From Holophagaceae bacterium (GTDB taxonomy: Bacteria > Acidobacteriota > Holophagae > Holophagales > Holophagaceae): a DNA stretch of 5,869 bases. The position numbers and the translations under genes are program-made. The stretch covers positions 1-5,869 of the forward strand of contig JANXYT010000357.1 in assembly GCA_025355915.1 (NCBI GenBank), given 5' to 3'. The notes below the pieces were generated by a model. That model searched no databases. It was not told the origin of the DNA and worked only from the letters and a program-made list of their open reading frames with translations. Shown piece by piece: positions 1 to 5,869 of this stretch; the stretch's first letter is position 1; each line of letters starts with the position of its first letter.

Positions 1-618
1 CAGGGTCCACACGAACATGCCGGCGTTCCAGAAGTGGCTGCCGGAATCCAGGTACTCCACCGCCTTTTCGTAGCTGGGCTTTTCCCGGAAGGCTGCCACC
101 CCCAGGACCTCCCCTTCGCCTTCGGTCTCGATGTAGCCGTAGCCGGTTTCCGGATAGGTGGGGCGGATGCCGAAGGTGACCAGGTCGCGCTTTTCCGCGG
201 CGTGGGTGACGGCGATCTCGATATCGGCCAGGAACCGCTCGCGGTCGCCGATCCAGGAATCGGCGCTGAGGACGACCATGACCGCATCCTTGAGCCGCTG
301 CTCGATGGTCACCAGGGCCAGGGCCAGGCAGGGCGCGGTGTTGCGGCCCTCCGGCTCGACAAGGACATTTTCCGGAGGAAGCTCCGGCAGCATGCGCCGG
401 GTTTCAGCGGCCAGATCCTCCGTGGTCACCACGAAGATGTGATCAGGACGCACGTGGCCGTCGAGCCGCCGCACAGTCTGGTGGAGCAGGGTCTCGGTGC
501 CGACGATGGCCAGGAACTGCTTGGGCCGGGCGTTCCGGCTGCGGGGCCAGAACCGGGTCCCGCGGCCTCCAGCCATCACGACGGCGACCAAGGACTGATA
601 ACTACCCGTGTCCGGCAT
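1..618 (-). CDS. manC: Mannose-1-phosphate guanylyltransferase, ManC type (N-terminal 206 residues; C-terminus beyond window)
   Basis: Cytoplasmic nucleotidyltransferase making GDP-mannose and pyrophosphate from mannose-1-phosphate and GTP, a precursor for polysaccharide and lipopolysaccharide sugars. The frame is open from 618 down to base 1, so the protein is cut by the window edge. Visible motifs in order: the nucleotide-binding signature GGRGTRFWPRSR (17-28) with PKQF (32-35), EPEGRNTAP (88-96), LSAD with the expected metal-binding Asp120 (117-120), GYGYI (159-163), FREKP (177-181) and FWNAGMF (196-202). This set is typical of GDP-mannose pyrophosphorylases rather than glucose-1-phosphate enzymes. 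One oddity is that the usual PADH/PSDH motif reads SADS here. The ATG at 618 follows an AAGGAGG Shine-Dalgarno 4 nt upstream; a GTG immediately before it is less likely because it would crowd that site. Whether a C-terminal phosphomannose isomerase domain is fused cannot be seen. It is divergent from the histidine kinase. Confidence 0.93.
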   Translation of the reverse strand, partial: MPDTGSYQSLVAVVMAGGRGTRFWPRSRNARPKQFLAIVGTETLLHQTVRRLDGHVRPDHIFVVTTEDLAAETRRMLPELPPENVLVEPEGRNTAPCLALALVTIEQRLKDAVMVVLSADSWIGDRERFLADIEIAVTHAAEKRDLVTFGIRPTYPETGYGYIETEGEGEVLGVAAFREKPSYEKAVEYLDSGSHFWNAGMFVWTL

Positions 619-668
619 CACGCCTCCTTCCGTACCGCCCAGGCGCGGCCTCTCCAGAAAACCATGGG

Positions 669-684
669 GGTGACTGCCATCACA
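669..684. promoter_or_regulatory. CRP/FNR-family-like operator candidate
   Basis: The bases read GGTGACTGCCATCACA, containing a perfect GTGA-N6-TCAC palindrome that matches nine of ten positions of the classic CRP core TGTGA-N6-TCACA. It lies about 50 bp upstream of the manC start and about 175 bp upstream of the kinase start. The match and its intergenic position are seen directly. Binding by a CRP/FNR-family regulator is inferred, and no such regulator gene is in the window. Confidence 0.35.
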
Positions 685-730
685 AGAATGGATTACCCCT
701 TCTCGGGTCCGTCCAGGGCGAATTGACCAT

Positions 731-741
731 GTAATGATTAC
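731..741. repeat. 11-bp palindrome GTAATGATTAC
   Basis: This is a perfect inverted repeat of two 5-bp arms around a single central G, AT-rich against a GC-rich background. It sits near the middle of the divergent manC/kinase intergenic region. Symmetry of this kind suits binding by a dimeric repressor, but no specific family is indicated and chance remains possible. Confidence 0.3.
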
Positions 742-790
742 GGATCTCTGGGTGAGCAATCATTCCGAAAGTCATCCCTGGGCCTGTACT

Positions 791-809
791 GGACGAAAAA
801 GTCTCGTCC
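791..809 (+). repeat. Short hairpin-forming inverted repeat in the kinase leader region
   Basis: GGACGA (791-796) and TCGTCC (804-809) form a perfect 6-bp stem around the 7-nt loop AAAAGTC, about 50 bp before the histidine kinase start. No run of T follows, so it does not look like an intrinsic terminator. It could be an operator or a leader-RNA hairpin if transcription starts upstream of it. No known riboswitch consensus was recognised around it. Confidence 0.3.
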
Positions 810-858
810 CCATGTTGGAGTTGGGGCCTTCCATCCTTCCACTAGATTAGGACAGCCA

Positions 859-3123
859 ATGTCCCCCGATCCCCAGATGGCGGAATTGATCCATTCTCTC
901 GACGGCATCGTCTGGGAAGCCGATCCCGCCACCGCGCAGACGCTGTTCGTGAGCCGTCAGGCCGAGCAGATCCTGGGTTATCCCATGTCCCAATGGCTCG
1001 AAGAACCCACGTTCTGGGTCGACCACCTTCATCCTGAGGACCGCGACGGGATCGTGGCCTTCCGTGCCGAAGCCACTCGAAACCAGCGGGGAGATTCCGT
1101 TGAGTACCGCATGATCGCCCAGGGCGGCCGCACGGTGTGGCTGCAGGATCTGGTGTCCGTCGTGGTCCGGGACGGCAGGGTCGAGCGCCTGCGGGGCGTC
1201 ATGGTCGATATCACCCGGCGGCAAGCGGCCGCACCCCGGGAAGCCACCATCGACCAGGTTCGGGACAGCTACCGAAGCCTCATGATGGAGATGCCCTTCC
1301 TGGTCTGGAAGGGCACGCCGGACGGTGGCTGCGAGTACATCAACCGGGCCTGGCTGGATTTCACGGGTTCGGACCTGGACCACCTGCGGGGGAATCAGTG
1401 GGCCGAGTGGGTCCACCCGGAGGATCAGCCCGTCCTGATGCAGACCTATGCGGCGGCCATGGCCAGCCTGCAACCCATGGCCATGGAATTCCGCATGCGG
1501 CACCAAGGCGGTGGCTACCGCTGGGTGCAGGGCCAGGGCAAGCCCATTTACGGCCTCGACGGGCGCTTCGATGGATTCCTGGCGGCCTGCAATGATATTC
1601 ACGACAGTCGGATGGCCGAGGCGGCTCTCGCGGTCAGTGAGCAGCGATTCCGGACCGTGGCCGACTTCACCTACGATTGGGAGTACTGGCTCTCGAAGGA
1701 GGGTGGGATCCAGTGGATGAGCCCCTCCTGCGAGCGGGTCACGGGATACCCTCCGGAAGCCTTCGCCGCAGACCTGAATCTGTTGACTCGAATCCTCCAT
1801 CCGGATGATCAATCCAGGTTTGAGGACCACGTCCATGAGTCCCGGAGCGGCGGCGATCACTTGCCCATGGATTTCCGCATTCTCCACAAGGATGGCCGTC
1901 AGATCTGGATCAGTCACATCTGTGTGCCGGTCTTCGACCTCGAAGGCAGGCCGATGGGGCGGAGGGTCTCGAACCGCGACATCACCGACCGCCGCCGGGC
2001 AGAGGAAGCCCTGCTGGAGGCCTCCCAGCAGCGCCGATCCATGCTGGAGGCCGCCAGCGTGGCCCGCGTCGTGCCTTGGTCCATGGGGCCCAACCGCCAC
2101 ATGCATTGGGGTGATTCGGCGAACCTGGTCCTGGGGCAGTCCCCCACGGCCATGGGGAGCCAGCCCGGTTGGCCATTGACCCTGATCCAGGAGGAGGATC
2201 GGGCAAGGCTTCAGCAGGCCTTGCGAGAGGCTGAATTGGGGTTCGTGGCCAGCTTCGAATGCCGCATGCGCCACGGCCTTGGGCACTCGATCTGGACCCG
2301 CTGGACCCTGGCCCAGGACCAGGACTCGTTCCACGGTGCCGTGCAGGACATCACGGAACAGCACGCGATCCAGGAACAACTGCTCCAGAGCCAGAAGCTG
2401 GAATCGGTGGGCACCCTGGTGGGAGGAATCGCGCACGACTTCAACAATCTGCTCGGCGCGATCCTGGGCTACTGCGAAATTTTCGAGGCCGACGAGGGCC
2501 TGAATGCCAAGCAACGTAAGGGGCTCGGGGTGATTCAAGGCGCCGCCCAGCGGGGTCGGGAACTGGTCAACCAACTTATGGGGTTCAGCCGAAAAATGGC
2601 ACCGAACCGGGTCAGAACGAACCTCAACGTCCTGGTCGCTGAGGCCGGAAACCTGGTGGCTCGCGCCCTGCCAGGGGACATCCGGCTGGTCCTGGAGCCT
2701 TGTCCGGATCTCCCGGACGCCCTGCTGGATTCCGGGCAGATCCACCAGGTGGTGATGAATCTGGTCATCAACAGCCGGGACGCCATCCAGGCGCCCGGGC
2801 ACATCACCCTCCGCACGGGCCGATCCGACATCGGCCCCGAAACCACCTTGGCTCATAACCTGCCGCCCGGTCCCTACCTCTTTCTGGAAGTGGAGGACAC
2901 CGGGTGCGGCATCCCCCCCGATCGGCTCCACCGCATCTTTGAACCCTTCTACACGACCAAGGGATTGAAAGGCACCGGGCTCGGCCTTTCCGTGGTGTAC
3001 GGCCTGGTCACTGAGCATGGTGGCTTCATGGAGTGCCAGAGCGAGGTGGGCCATGGCACGCGGTTCCGGGTCATGCTCCCCCTGAACCTTCCCCCGGCGG
3101 ACAAGAGGGGCGATTCCGTCTGA
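859..3123 (+). CDS. Multi-PAS soluble sensor histidine kinase (orphan)
   Basis: Cytoplasmic sensor kinase of 754 residues with no transmembrane segment or signal peptide, so the signal is probably internal or a diffusible ligand, redox state or gas. Three PAS domains with PAC ends are clear: about 5-120 (HPED at 58-61), 130-250 (HPED at 186-189) and 260-378 (HPDD at 314-317). A fourth, about 390-500, is degenerate: the HPED position reads QEED, yet it still ends in a QDIT linker. The catalytic core is complete: H-box GGIAHDFNN with phospho-acceptor His526, N-box NLVINSRDAI (634-643, Asn638), G1 EDTGCGIP (Asp680), F-box IFEPFYTTK (693-701) and G2 GTGLGLS (705-711). There is no C-terminal receiver domain and no response regulator nearby. 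The ATG at 859 has TAGGA 6 nt upstream. The stop lies one base from the convergent pfkA stop. The ligand and partner regulator are unknown. Confidence 0.93.
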   Translation: MSPDPQMAELIHSLDGIVWEADPATAQTLFVSRQAEQILGYPMSQWLEEPTFWVDHLHPEDRDGIVAFRAEATRNQRGDSVEYRMIAQGGRTVWLQDLVSVVVRDGRVERLRGVMVDITRRQAAAPREATIDQVRDSYRSLMMEMPFLVWKGTPDGGCEYINRAWLDFTGSDLDHLRGNQWAEWVHPEDQPVLMQTYAAAMASLQPMAMEFRMRHQGGGYRWVQGQGKPIYGLDGRFDGFLAACNDIHDSRMAEAALAVSEQRFRTVADFTYDWEYWLSKEGGIQWMSPSCERVTGYPPEAFAADLNLLTRILHPDDQSRFEDHVHESRSGGDHLPMDFRILHKDGRQIWISHICVPVFDLEGRPMGRRVSNRDITDRRRAEEALLEASQQRRSMLEAASVARVVPWSMGPNRHMHWGDSANLVLGQSPTAMGSQPGWPLTLIQEEDRARLQQALREAELGFVASFECRMRHGLGHSIWTRWTLAQDQDSFHGAVQDITEQHAIQEQLLQSQKLESVGTLVGGIAHDFNNLLGAILGYCEIFEADEGLNAKQRKGLGVIQGAAQRGRELVNQLMGFSRKMAPNRVRTNLNVLVAEAGNLVARALPGDIRLVLEPCPDLPDALLDSGQIHQVVMNLVINSRDAIQAPGHITLRTGRSDIGPETTLAHNLPPGPYLFLEVEDTGCGIPPDRLHRIFEPFYTTKGLKGTGLGLSVVYGLVTEHGGFMECQSEVGHGTRFRVMLPLNLPPADKRGDSV

Positions 3124-3124
3124 A

Positions 3125-4093
3125 CTACCGGGCCAGGATGGCCACCAGCCGACCCAAGTCGCCCGGCGGCACTGGCTGGGACTCGAGGATCTGCGAGAGG
3201 GGCTGGGCCACGAGGGCCCCCGCGACCTCGCCGAGGTAGAAACCGCTTTCGCCGCGGTCCAGGCGGAGGACGGCATCGGCCCCCCAGCGACTGCCCCAGA
3301 TGCGGTCGAGCGCCGAGGGACTGCCTCCACGCTGGACATGGCCCAGCACCACCACCCTCAGATCCAGCGCGTGATCGCGCTTCAACCGCTCGCCCACGGC
3401 CATGGCCCGGCCGACGGTATCGCCTTCCGCCACCACCACGATGGAACTGCGCTTCCCACGCATCCAGCTGGCGTTCAAACCGGACACCAGCGCCTCGTAG
3501 CTGTCCTCCGGGGACTCGGGATAGAGGACCGCCTCGGCCCCGCAGGCGATGGCGGTGTGGACCGCGAGCATCCCTGAGCTGCGGCCCATGACCTCCACGA
3601 GGAAGAGCCGGCCATGGCTGGAGGCCGTGTCCCGGATGCGATCGATGGCCTCCACCGCCGTGTTGAGGGCCGTGTCGAACCCGAGGGTCCGCTCCGTGCC
3701 AGGAAGATCGTTGTCGATGGTGCCGGGGATGCCCGCGCAGGCCACCCCGTGCTCCCTTTGGAACGTCTCCGCCGCCCTGAAACTGCCATCTCCCCCGATG
3801 ATGACCAGGGCCTCGATTCCCGCTTCCTTCAGCTTCGATGCGGCCTCAGTCCGACGCAGGGGATCGCGGAAGGCTGCGCATCGGGCCGTGTGGAGCATCG
3901 TACCGCCCCGCTGCAGGATGTTGGCGCAGGACCGGCTGGGCAGCGGGTCCATATCCCCTTCCAGCATGCCCTGGTAGCCACGGTGGATGCCCCAGACCTC
4001 ATGGCCAAGCGCGTCCGCCTGCCGGACCACCGCGCGGATGGCCGCATTCATCCCCGGGGCATCCCCGCCGGAGGTGAGGACACCGATCCTCAT
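3125..4093 (-). CDS. pfkA: ATP-dependent 6-phosphofructokinase
   Basis: Phosphorylates fructose-6-phosphate to fructose-1,6-bisphosphate, the committed step of glycolysis, in the cytoplasm. The 322 residues match the usual bacterial PfkA length. Visible motifs: SGGDAPGMN (8-16), RGGT (62-65), ATP-site GGDGS (100-104), the catalytic loop PGTIDND (123-129) with Asp127, MGR (169-171), a Glu at 223 in the substrate region and LGHVQRGGSPS (250-260). Gly103 and Gly124 are the residues expected in ATP-dependent enzymes; pyrophosphate-dependent relatives normally have Asp and Lys there. Several basic residues of the ADP/PEP effector site known in E. coli (Arg20, Arg24, Arg54, Arg154, Lys214) and Glu187 appear present, so allostery is possible but not shown. 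The start overlaps the stop of the upstream gene by 4 bp (ATGA), pointing to translational coupling, with a weak AAGGGAAAGGG ribosome-binding stretch. Confidence 0.95.
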   Translation of the reverse strand: MRIGVLTSGGDAPGMNAAIRAVVRQADALGHEVWGIHRGYQGMLEGDMDPLPSRSCANILQRGGTMLHTARCAAFRDPLRRTEAASKLKEAGIEALVIIGGDGSFRAAETFQREHGVACAGIPGTIDNDLPGTERTLGFDTALNTAVEAIDRIRDTASSHGRLFLVEVMGRSSGMLAVHTAIACGAEAVLYPESPEDSYEALVSGLNASWMRGKRSSIVVVAEGDTVGRAMAVGERLKRDHALDLRVVVLGHVQRGGSPSALDRIWGSRWGADAVLRLDRGESGFYLGEVAGALVAQPLSQILESQPVPPGDLGRLVAILAR

Positions 4094-4401
4094 CGGCCCT
4101 TTCCCTTGGCCTGAGCTTTGGATCTTGTAGCAGCGACCTTTCCTTTCCTGACACCAGCCTTCCCCCGCTTGACCTTCCCTTTGGCCCGTCGCGCCTTCCG
4201 GTCGTCCTTCACATGGGCTTCGGGCGGAGGCAGAGGTGGAGGCTCCACGATGCCGCGGGGCACCGGGGGCAGGTCCCCGTCGGCAATGCCCTGGGCCGAG
4301 GCCCGCTGGGCGCGGGCCCGCAGGACTGGATCCTCCTGGGGCTGAGCCGAAGCGACAAGTCCTAGGGCCAGGCTGCTGATAAAAAGGACGCGACGGGGCA
4401 T
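4090..4401 (-). CDS. Small exported protein with proline-rich middle and Lys/Arg-rich tail
   Basis: Not recognised as a named family. The 103 residues begin with a clear Sec signal peptide: MPRR, a hydrophobic core (about 5-16), and a signal peptidase I site A17-S18-A19 before Gln20. The mature part has a proline-rich stretch (about 45-60, with PPVP and PPPLPPP) and then a strongly basic tail (66-103) in which 17 of 38 residues are Lys or Arg, rich also in Ala and Gly, like histone H1 or AlgP-type tails. Known proteins with such tails bind nucleic acids or acidic polymers. With a signal peptide, a role in the periplasm or cell envelope, binding anionic polymer, is the more natural inference. 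The ATG at 4401 is preceded by an AGGGAGG ribosome-binding site inside a small inverted repeat. It is the middle gene of the probable operon ending with pfkA and overlaps pfkA by 4 bp. Confidence 0.72.
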   Translation of the reverse strand: MPRRVLFISSLALGLVASAQPQEDPVLRARAQRASAQGIADGDLPPVPRGIVEPPPLPPPEAHVKDDRKARRAKGKVKRGKAGVRKGKVAATRSKAQAKGKGR

Positions 4402-4418
4402 GATCCCTCCCTGGGATC
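4402..4418 (-). promoter_or_regulatory. Inverted repeat enclosing the ribosome-binding site of the small basic protein
   Basis: On the transcribed strand GATCCC, the loop AGGGA and GGGATC are followed directly by the ATG. The 6-bp perfect stem and its loop contain the AGGGAGG Shine-Dalgarno, so folding would partly hide it. The repeat is seen directly. Control of translation by it is inferred, and the stem is short. Confidence 0.35.
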
Positions 4419-4439
4419 GATTATCACACCCGGGAGTGA

Positions 4440-4964
4440 CTATCCCTCGGCCTTCTTGGCGGCCTTTTCAGCCAGGGCCTTGGCGAAGAATTCCGCGACC
4501 ACGGAATCCGCATCCACCTTGGTCACATCCGCCATCTGCGGCTCGCGGTGGAGGATATCCCGGCCGGAGGGCGCCATTTTCGGCAGGTGTTCTCCAGTGG
4601 GCTGGAGGCGCGCCAGCACGTAATGGGACACCTCGATGAGGCTCCGGCCCACGCGCTCAAGCTTCTGCCGCACCACGTCCTGGTACTGGTAGAGGTCGAA
4701 GGCGCCCTGGATGTTGTAGGCCCCGTTGTCGGCGTGGAACCCGATCTCCTCCAGCTTGGCCGTGAGGGATTCCAGTTCATCCGAAGGTGGGACCACGTTC
4801 CGCAAGAGCTCCTGACATTCCTTCGCGAGGTTCTGGATTTCCTCGAAACTGTGCTGTACGACCTCGATCTGGCCGAGCACCCGCTCCGCCCCCCCCTCTT
4901 GCTCCTGCGCTATCTGCATGAGCTGATCGGGGATGGCTTGGCTTTCCTGGGGCTTGTCCGGCAT
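4440..4964 (-). CDS. CheZ-like helical protein (possible response-regulator phosphatase)
   Basis: A 174-residue, mostly helical, soluble protein with no signal peptide. The central region (about 28-120) reads as a long helical hairpin. Within it, residues 93-100 are QYQDVVRQ, with Asp96 and Gln100 spaced as in the CheZ active-site pattern QDFQDLTGQ, where Asp and Gln act on CheY-phosphate. A linker with several prolines (121-145) is followed by a short C-terminal helix (VDADSVVAEFFAKAL, 150-164), placed like the CheY-binding tail helix of CheZ, and then a Lys/Ala tail. The overall plan and size (E. coli CheZ is 214 residues) fit a reduced CheZ-type phosphatase, but similarity outside the motif is weak. 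The ATG at 4964 has GGAG 7 nt upstream. A longer frame to 5048 exists without a good ribosome-binding site. It is first in a probable operon, with a 37-38-bp gap before the small basic protein. No chemotaxis genes are nearby. Confidence 0.55.
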   Translation of the reverse strand: MPDKPQESQAIPDQLMQIAQEQEGGAERVLGQIEVVQHSFEEIQNLAKECQELLRNVVPPSDELESLTAKLEEIGFHADNGAYNIQGAFDLYQYQDVVRQKLERVGRSLIEVSHYVLARLQPTGEHLPKMAPSGRDILHREPQMADVTKVDADSVVAEFFAKALAEKAAKKAEG

Positions 4965-5094
4965 GGGAGGGCTCCGTGGACTCCCTATCGGCAGCCCATC
5001 GATAATCTTTGAATTCGTCGCCCTTGCCCCCTCGCGATAAACTTTCATCTTCGGGGATCAATCCTGTCCCGATTTGCTCAAGTCCGGAGTTTCC
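4965..5094. promoter_or_regulatory. Divergent intergenic region between the CheZ-like gene and thiC
   Basis: These 130 bp should hold both promoters. A TTGAAT (5009-5014) and a GATAAA (5036-5041) on the plus strand resemble -35 and -10 boxes, but the 21-bp spacing is too long for confidence. The plus strand lacks the CUGAGA and ACCUGA-type conserved blocks of a TPP riboswitch. A TCGGG/CCCGA inverted repeat (5051-5055 and 5068-5072) lies about 22 bp before thiC. On the minus strand GGGAG (4981-4985) can pair with CTCCC (4965-4969) next to the start of the CheZ-like gene. The thiC Shine-Dalgarno is GGAG at 5086-5089. Confidence 0.45.

Positions 5095-5869
<775 letters not shown>

Larger units (their letters stand above)
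619..858. promoter_or_regulatory. Divergent intergenic region between manC and the PAS histidine kinase
   Basis: This 240-bp stretch separates two divergent start codons, so it should hold both promoters. No convincing -35/-10 pair was found on either strand. A TTGACC at 723-728 lacks a good -10 at the right distance. It does hold three symmetric elements: GTGA-N6-TCAC at 670-683, GTAATGATTAC at 731-741, and a GGACGA/TCGTCC inverted repeat at 791-809. The manC Shine-Dalgarno (AAGGAGG on the minus strand) lies at 623-629 and the kinase ribosome-binding site (TAGGA) at 848-852. No convincing gene is visible inside. Confidence 0.55.

Noticed and set aside
34..726. A 230-codon plus-strand frame at the left end
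   Set aside because: It lies opposite manC, whose minus-strand translation carries all the family motifs; the plus-strand product is low-complexity and unrecognisable.
723..751. TTGACC as the -35 box of a sigma-70 promoter for the kinase
   Set aside because: No acceptable -10 hexamer lies 16-18 bp downstream.
738..932. A 64-codon minus-strand frame spanning the kinase start
   Set aside because: It overlaps the kinase N-terminus, shows no recognisable domain, and covers the region where the divergent promoters must lie.
3131..3143. GGCCA-GGA-TGGCC hairpin as a terminator for the kinase
   Set aside because: It lies inside the pfkA coding end, has only a 5-bp stem and no following T run.
847..3339. 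A very long minus-strand open frame (830 codons) opposite the histidine kinase
   Set aside because: It is antisense to a kinase with every catalytic motif intact and extends into pfkA, and its translation shows no recognisable domain. Long antisense frames are a common by-product of high-GC codon use.
4548..5012. A 154-codon plus-strand frame opposite the CheZ-like gene
   Set aside because: It is the complement of the helical protein, which has a good ribosome-binding site and operon context; the Leu/Val-rich plus-strand product mirrors Glu/Gln codons on the other strand.
4965..5048. An upstream extension of the CheZ-like gene to an ATG at 5048
   Set aside because: The start at 5048 has no good Shine-Dalgarno and the extra 28 residues show no motif, whereas the ATG at 4964 has GGAG at suitable spacing. 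It would also cover most of the shared promoter region with thiC.

Overview
The window is GC-rich bacterial chromosomal DNA, roughly two thirds G+C by eye. It is densely packed with six protein-coding genes, two of them cut by the window edges. No RNA gene, mobile element, CRISPR array or phage gene is visible. The gene content (sugar-nucleotide synthesis, two-component signalling, glycolysis, thiamine synthesis) is that of a core chromosome. From recall of protein style only, a member of the Acidobacteriota (Geothrix/Holophaga group) seems plausible, but nothing in the window proves it.

Layout from left to right. Positions 1-618 (minus) hold the N-terminal 206 residues of a mannose-1-phosphate guanylyltransferase (ManC type). 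A 240-bp divergent intergenic region (619-858) follows; it contains a CRP/FNR-like GTGA-N6-TCAC palindrome, an 11-bp palindrome and a small hairpin. Positions 859-3123 (plus) encode a 754-residue soluble histidine kinase with three clear PAS domains, a fourth degenerate one, and a complete HisKA/HATPase core. One base after its stop, tail to tail, lies an ATP-type 6-phosphofructokinase (3125-4093, minus).

The phosphofructokinase appears to be the last gene of a three-gene minus-strand operon. The first gene (4440-4964) encodes a 174-residue helical protein that carries a CheZ-like D-x-x-x-Q motif, a proline-containing linker and a C-terminal helix. The second (4090-4401) encodes a small protein with a signal peptide and a very basic tail, and it overlaps pfkA by 4 bp (ATGA). 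A 130-bp divergent region (4965-5094) separates this operon from thiC (5095 to the right edge, plus), the HMP-phosphate synthase of thiamine synthesis. No TPP riboswitch is recognisable in front of thiC.

Functionally, the window joins housekeeping enzymes to two signalling proteins: a multi-PAS kinase with no response regulator beside it, and a possible CheY-P-phosphatase-like protein outside any chemotaxis cluster. The CheZ-like call and its linkage to an exported basic protein and a glycolytic enzyme are the least ordinary parts. Both are motif-level inferences that a profile or structure search would settle.
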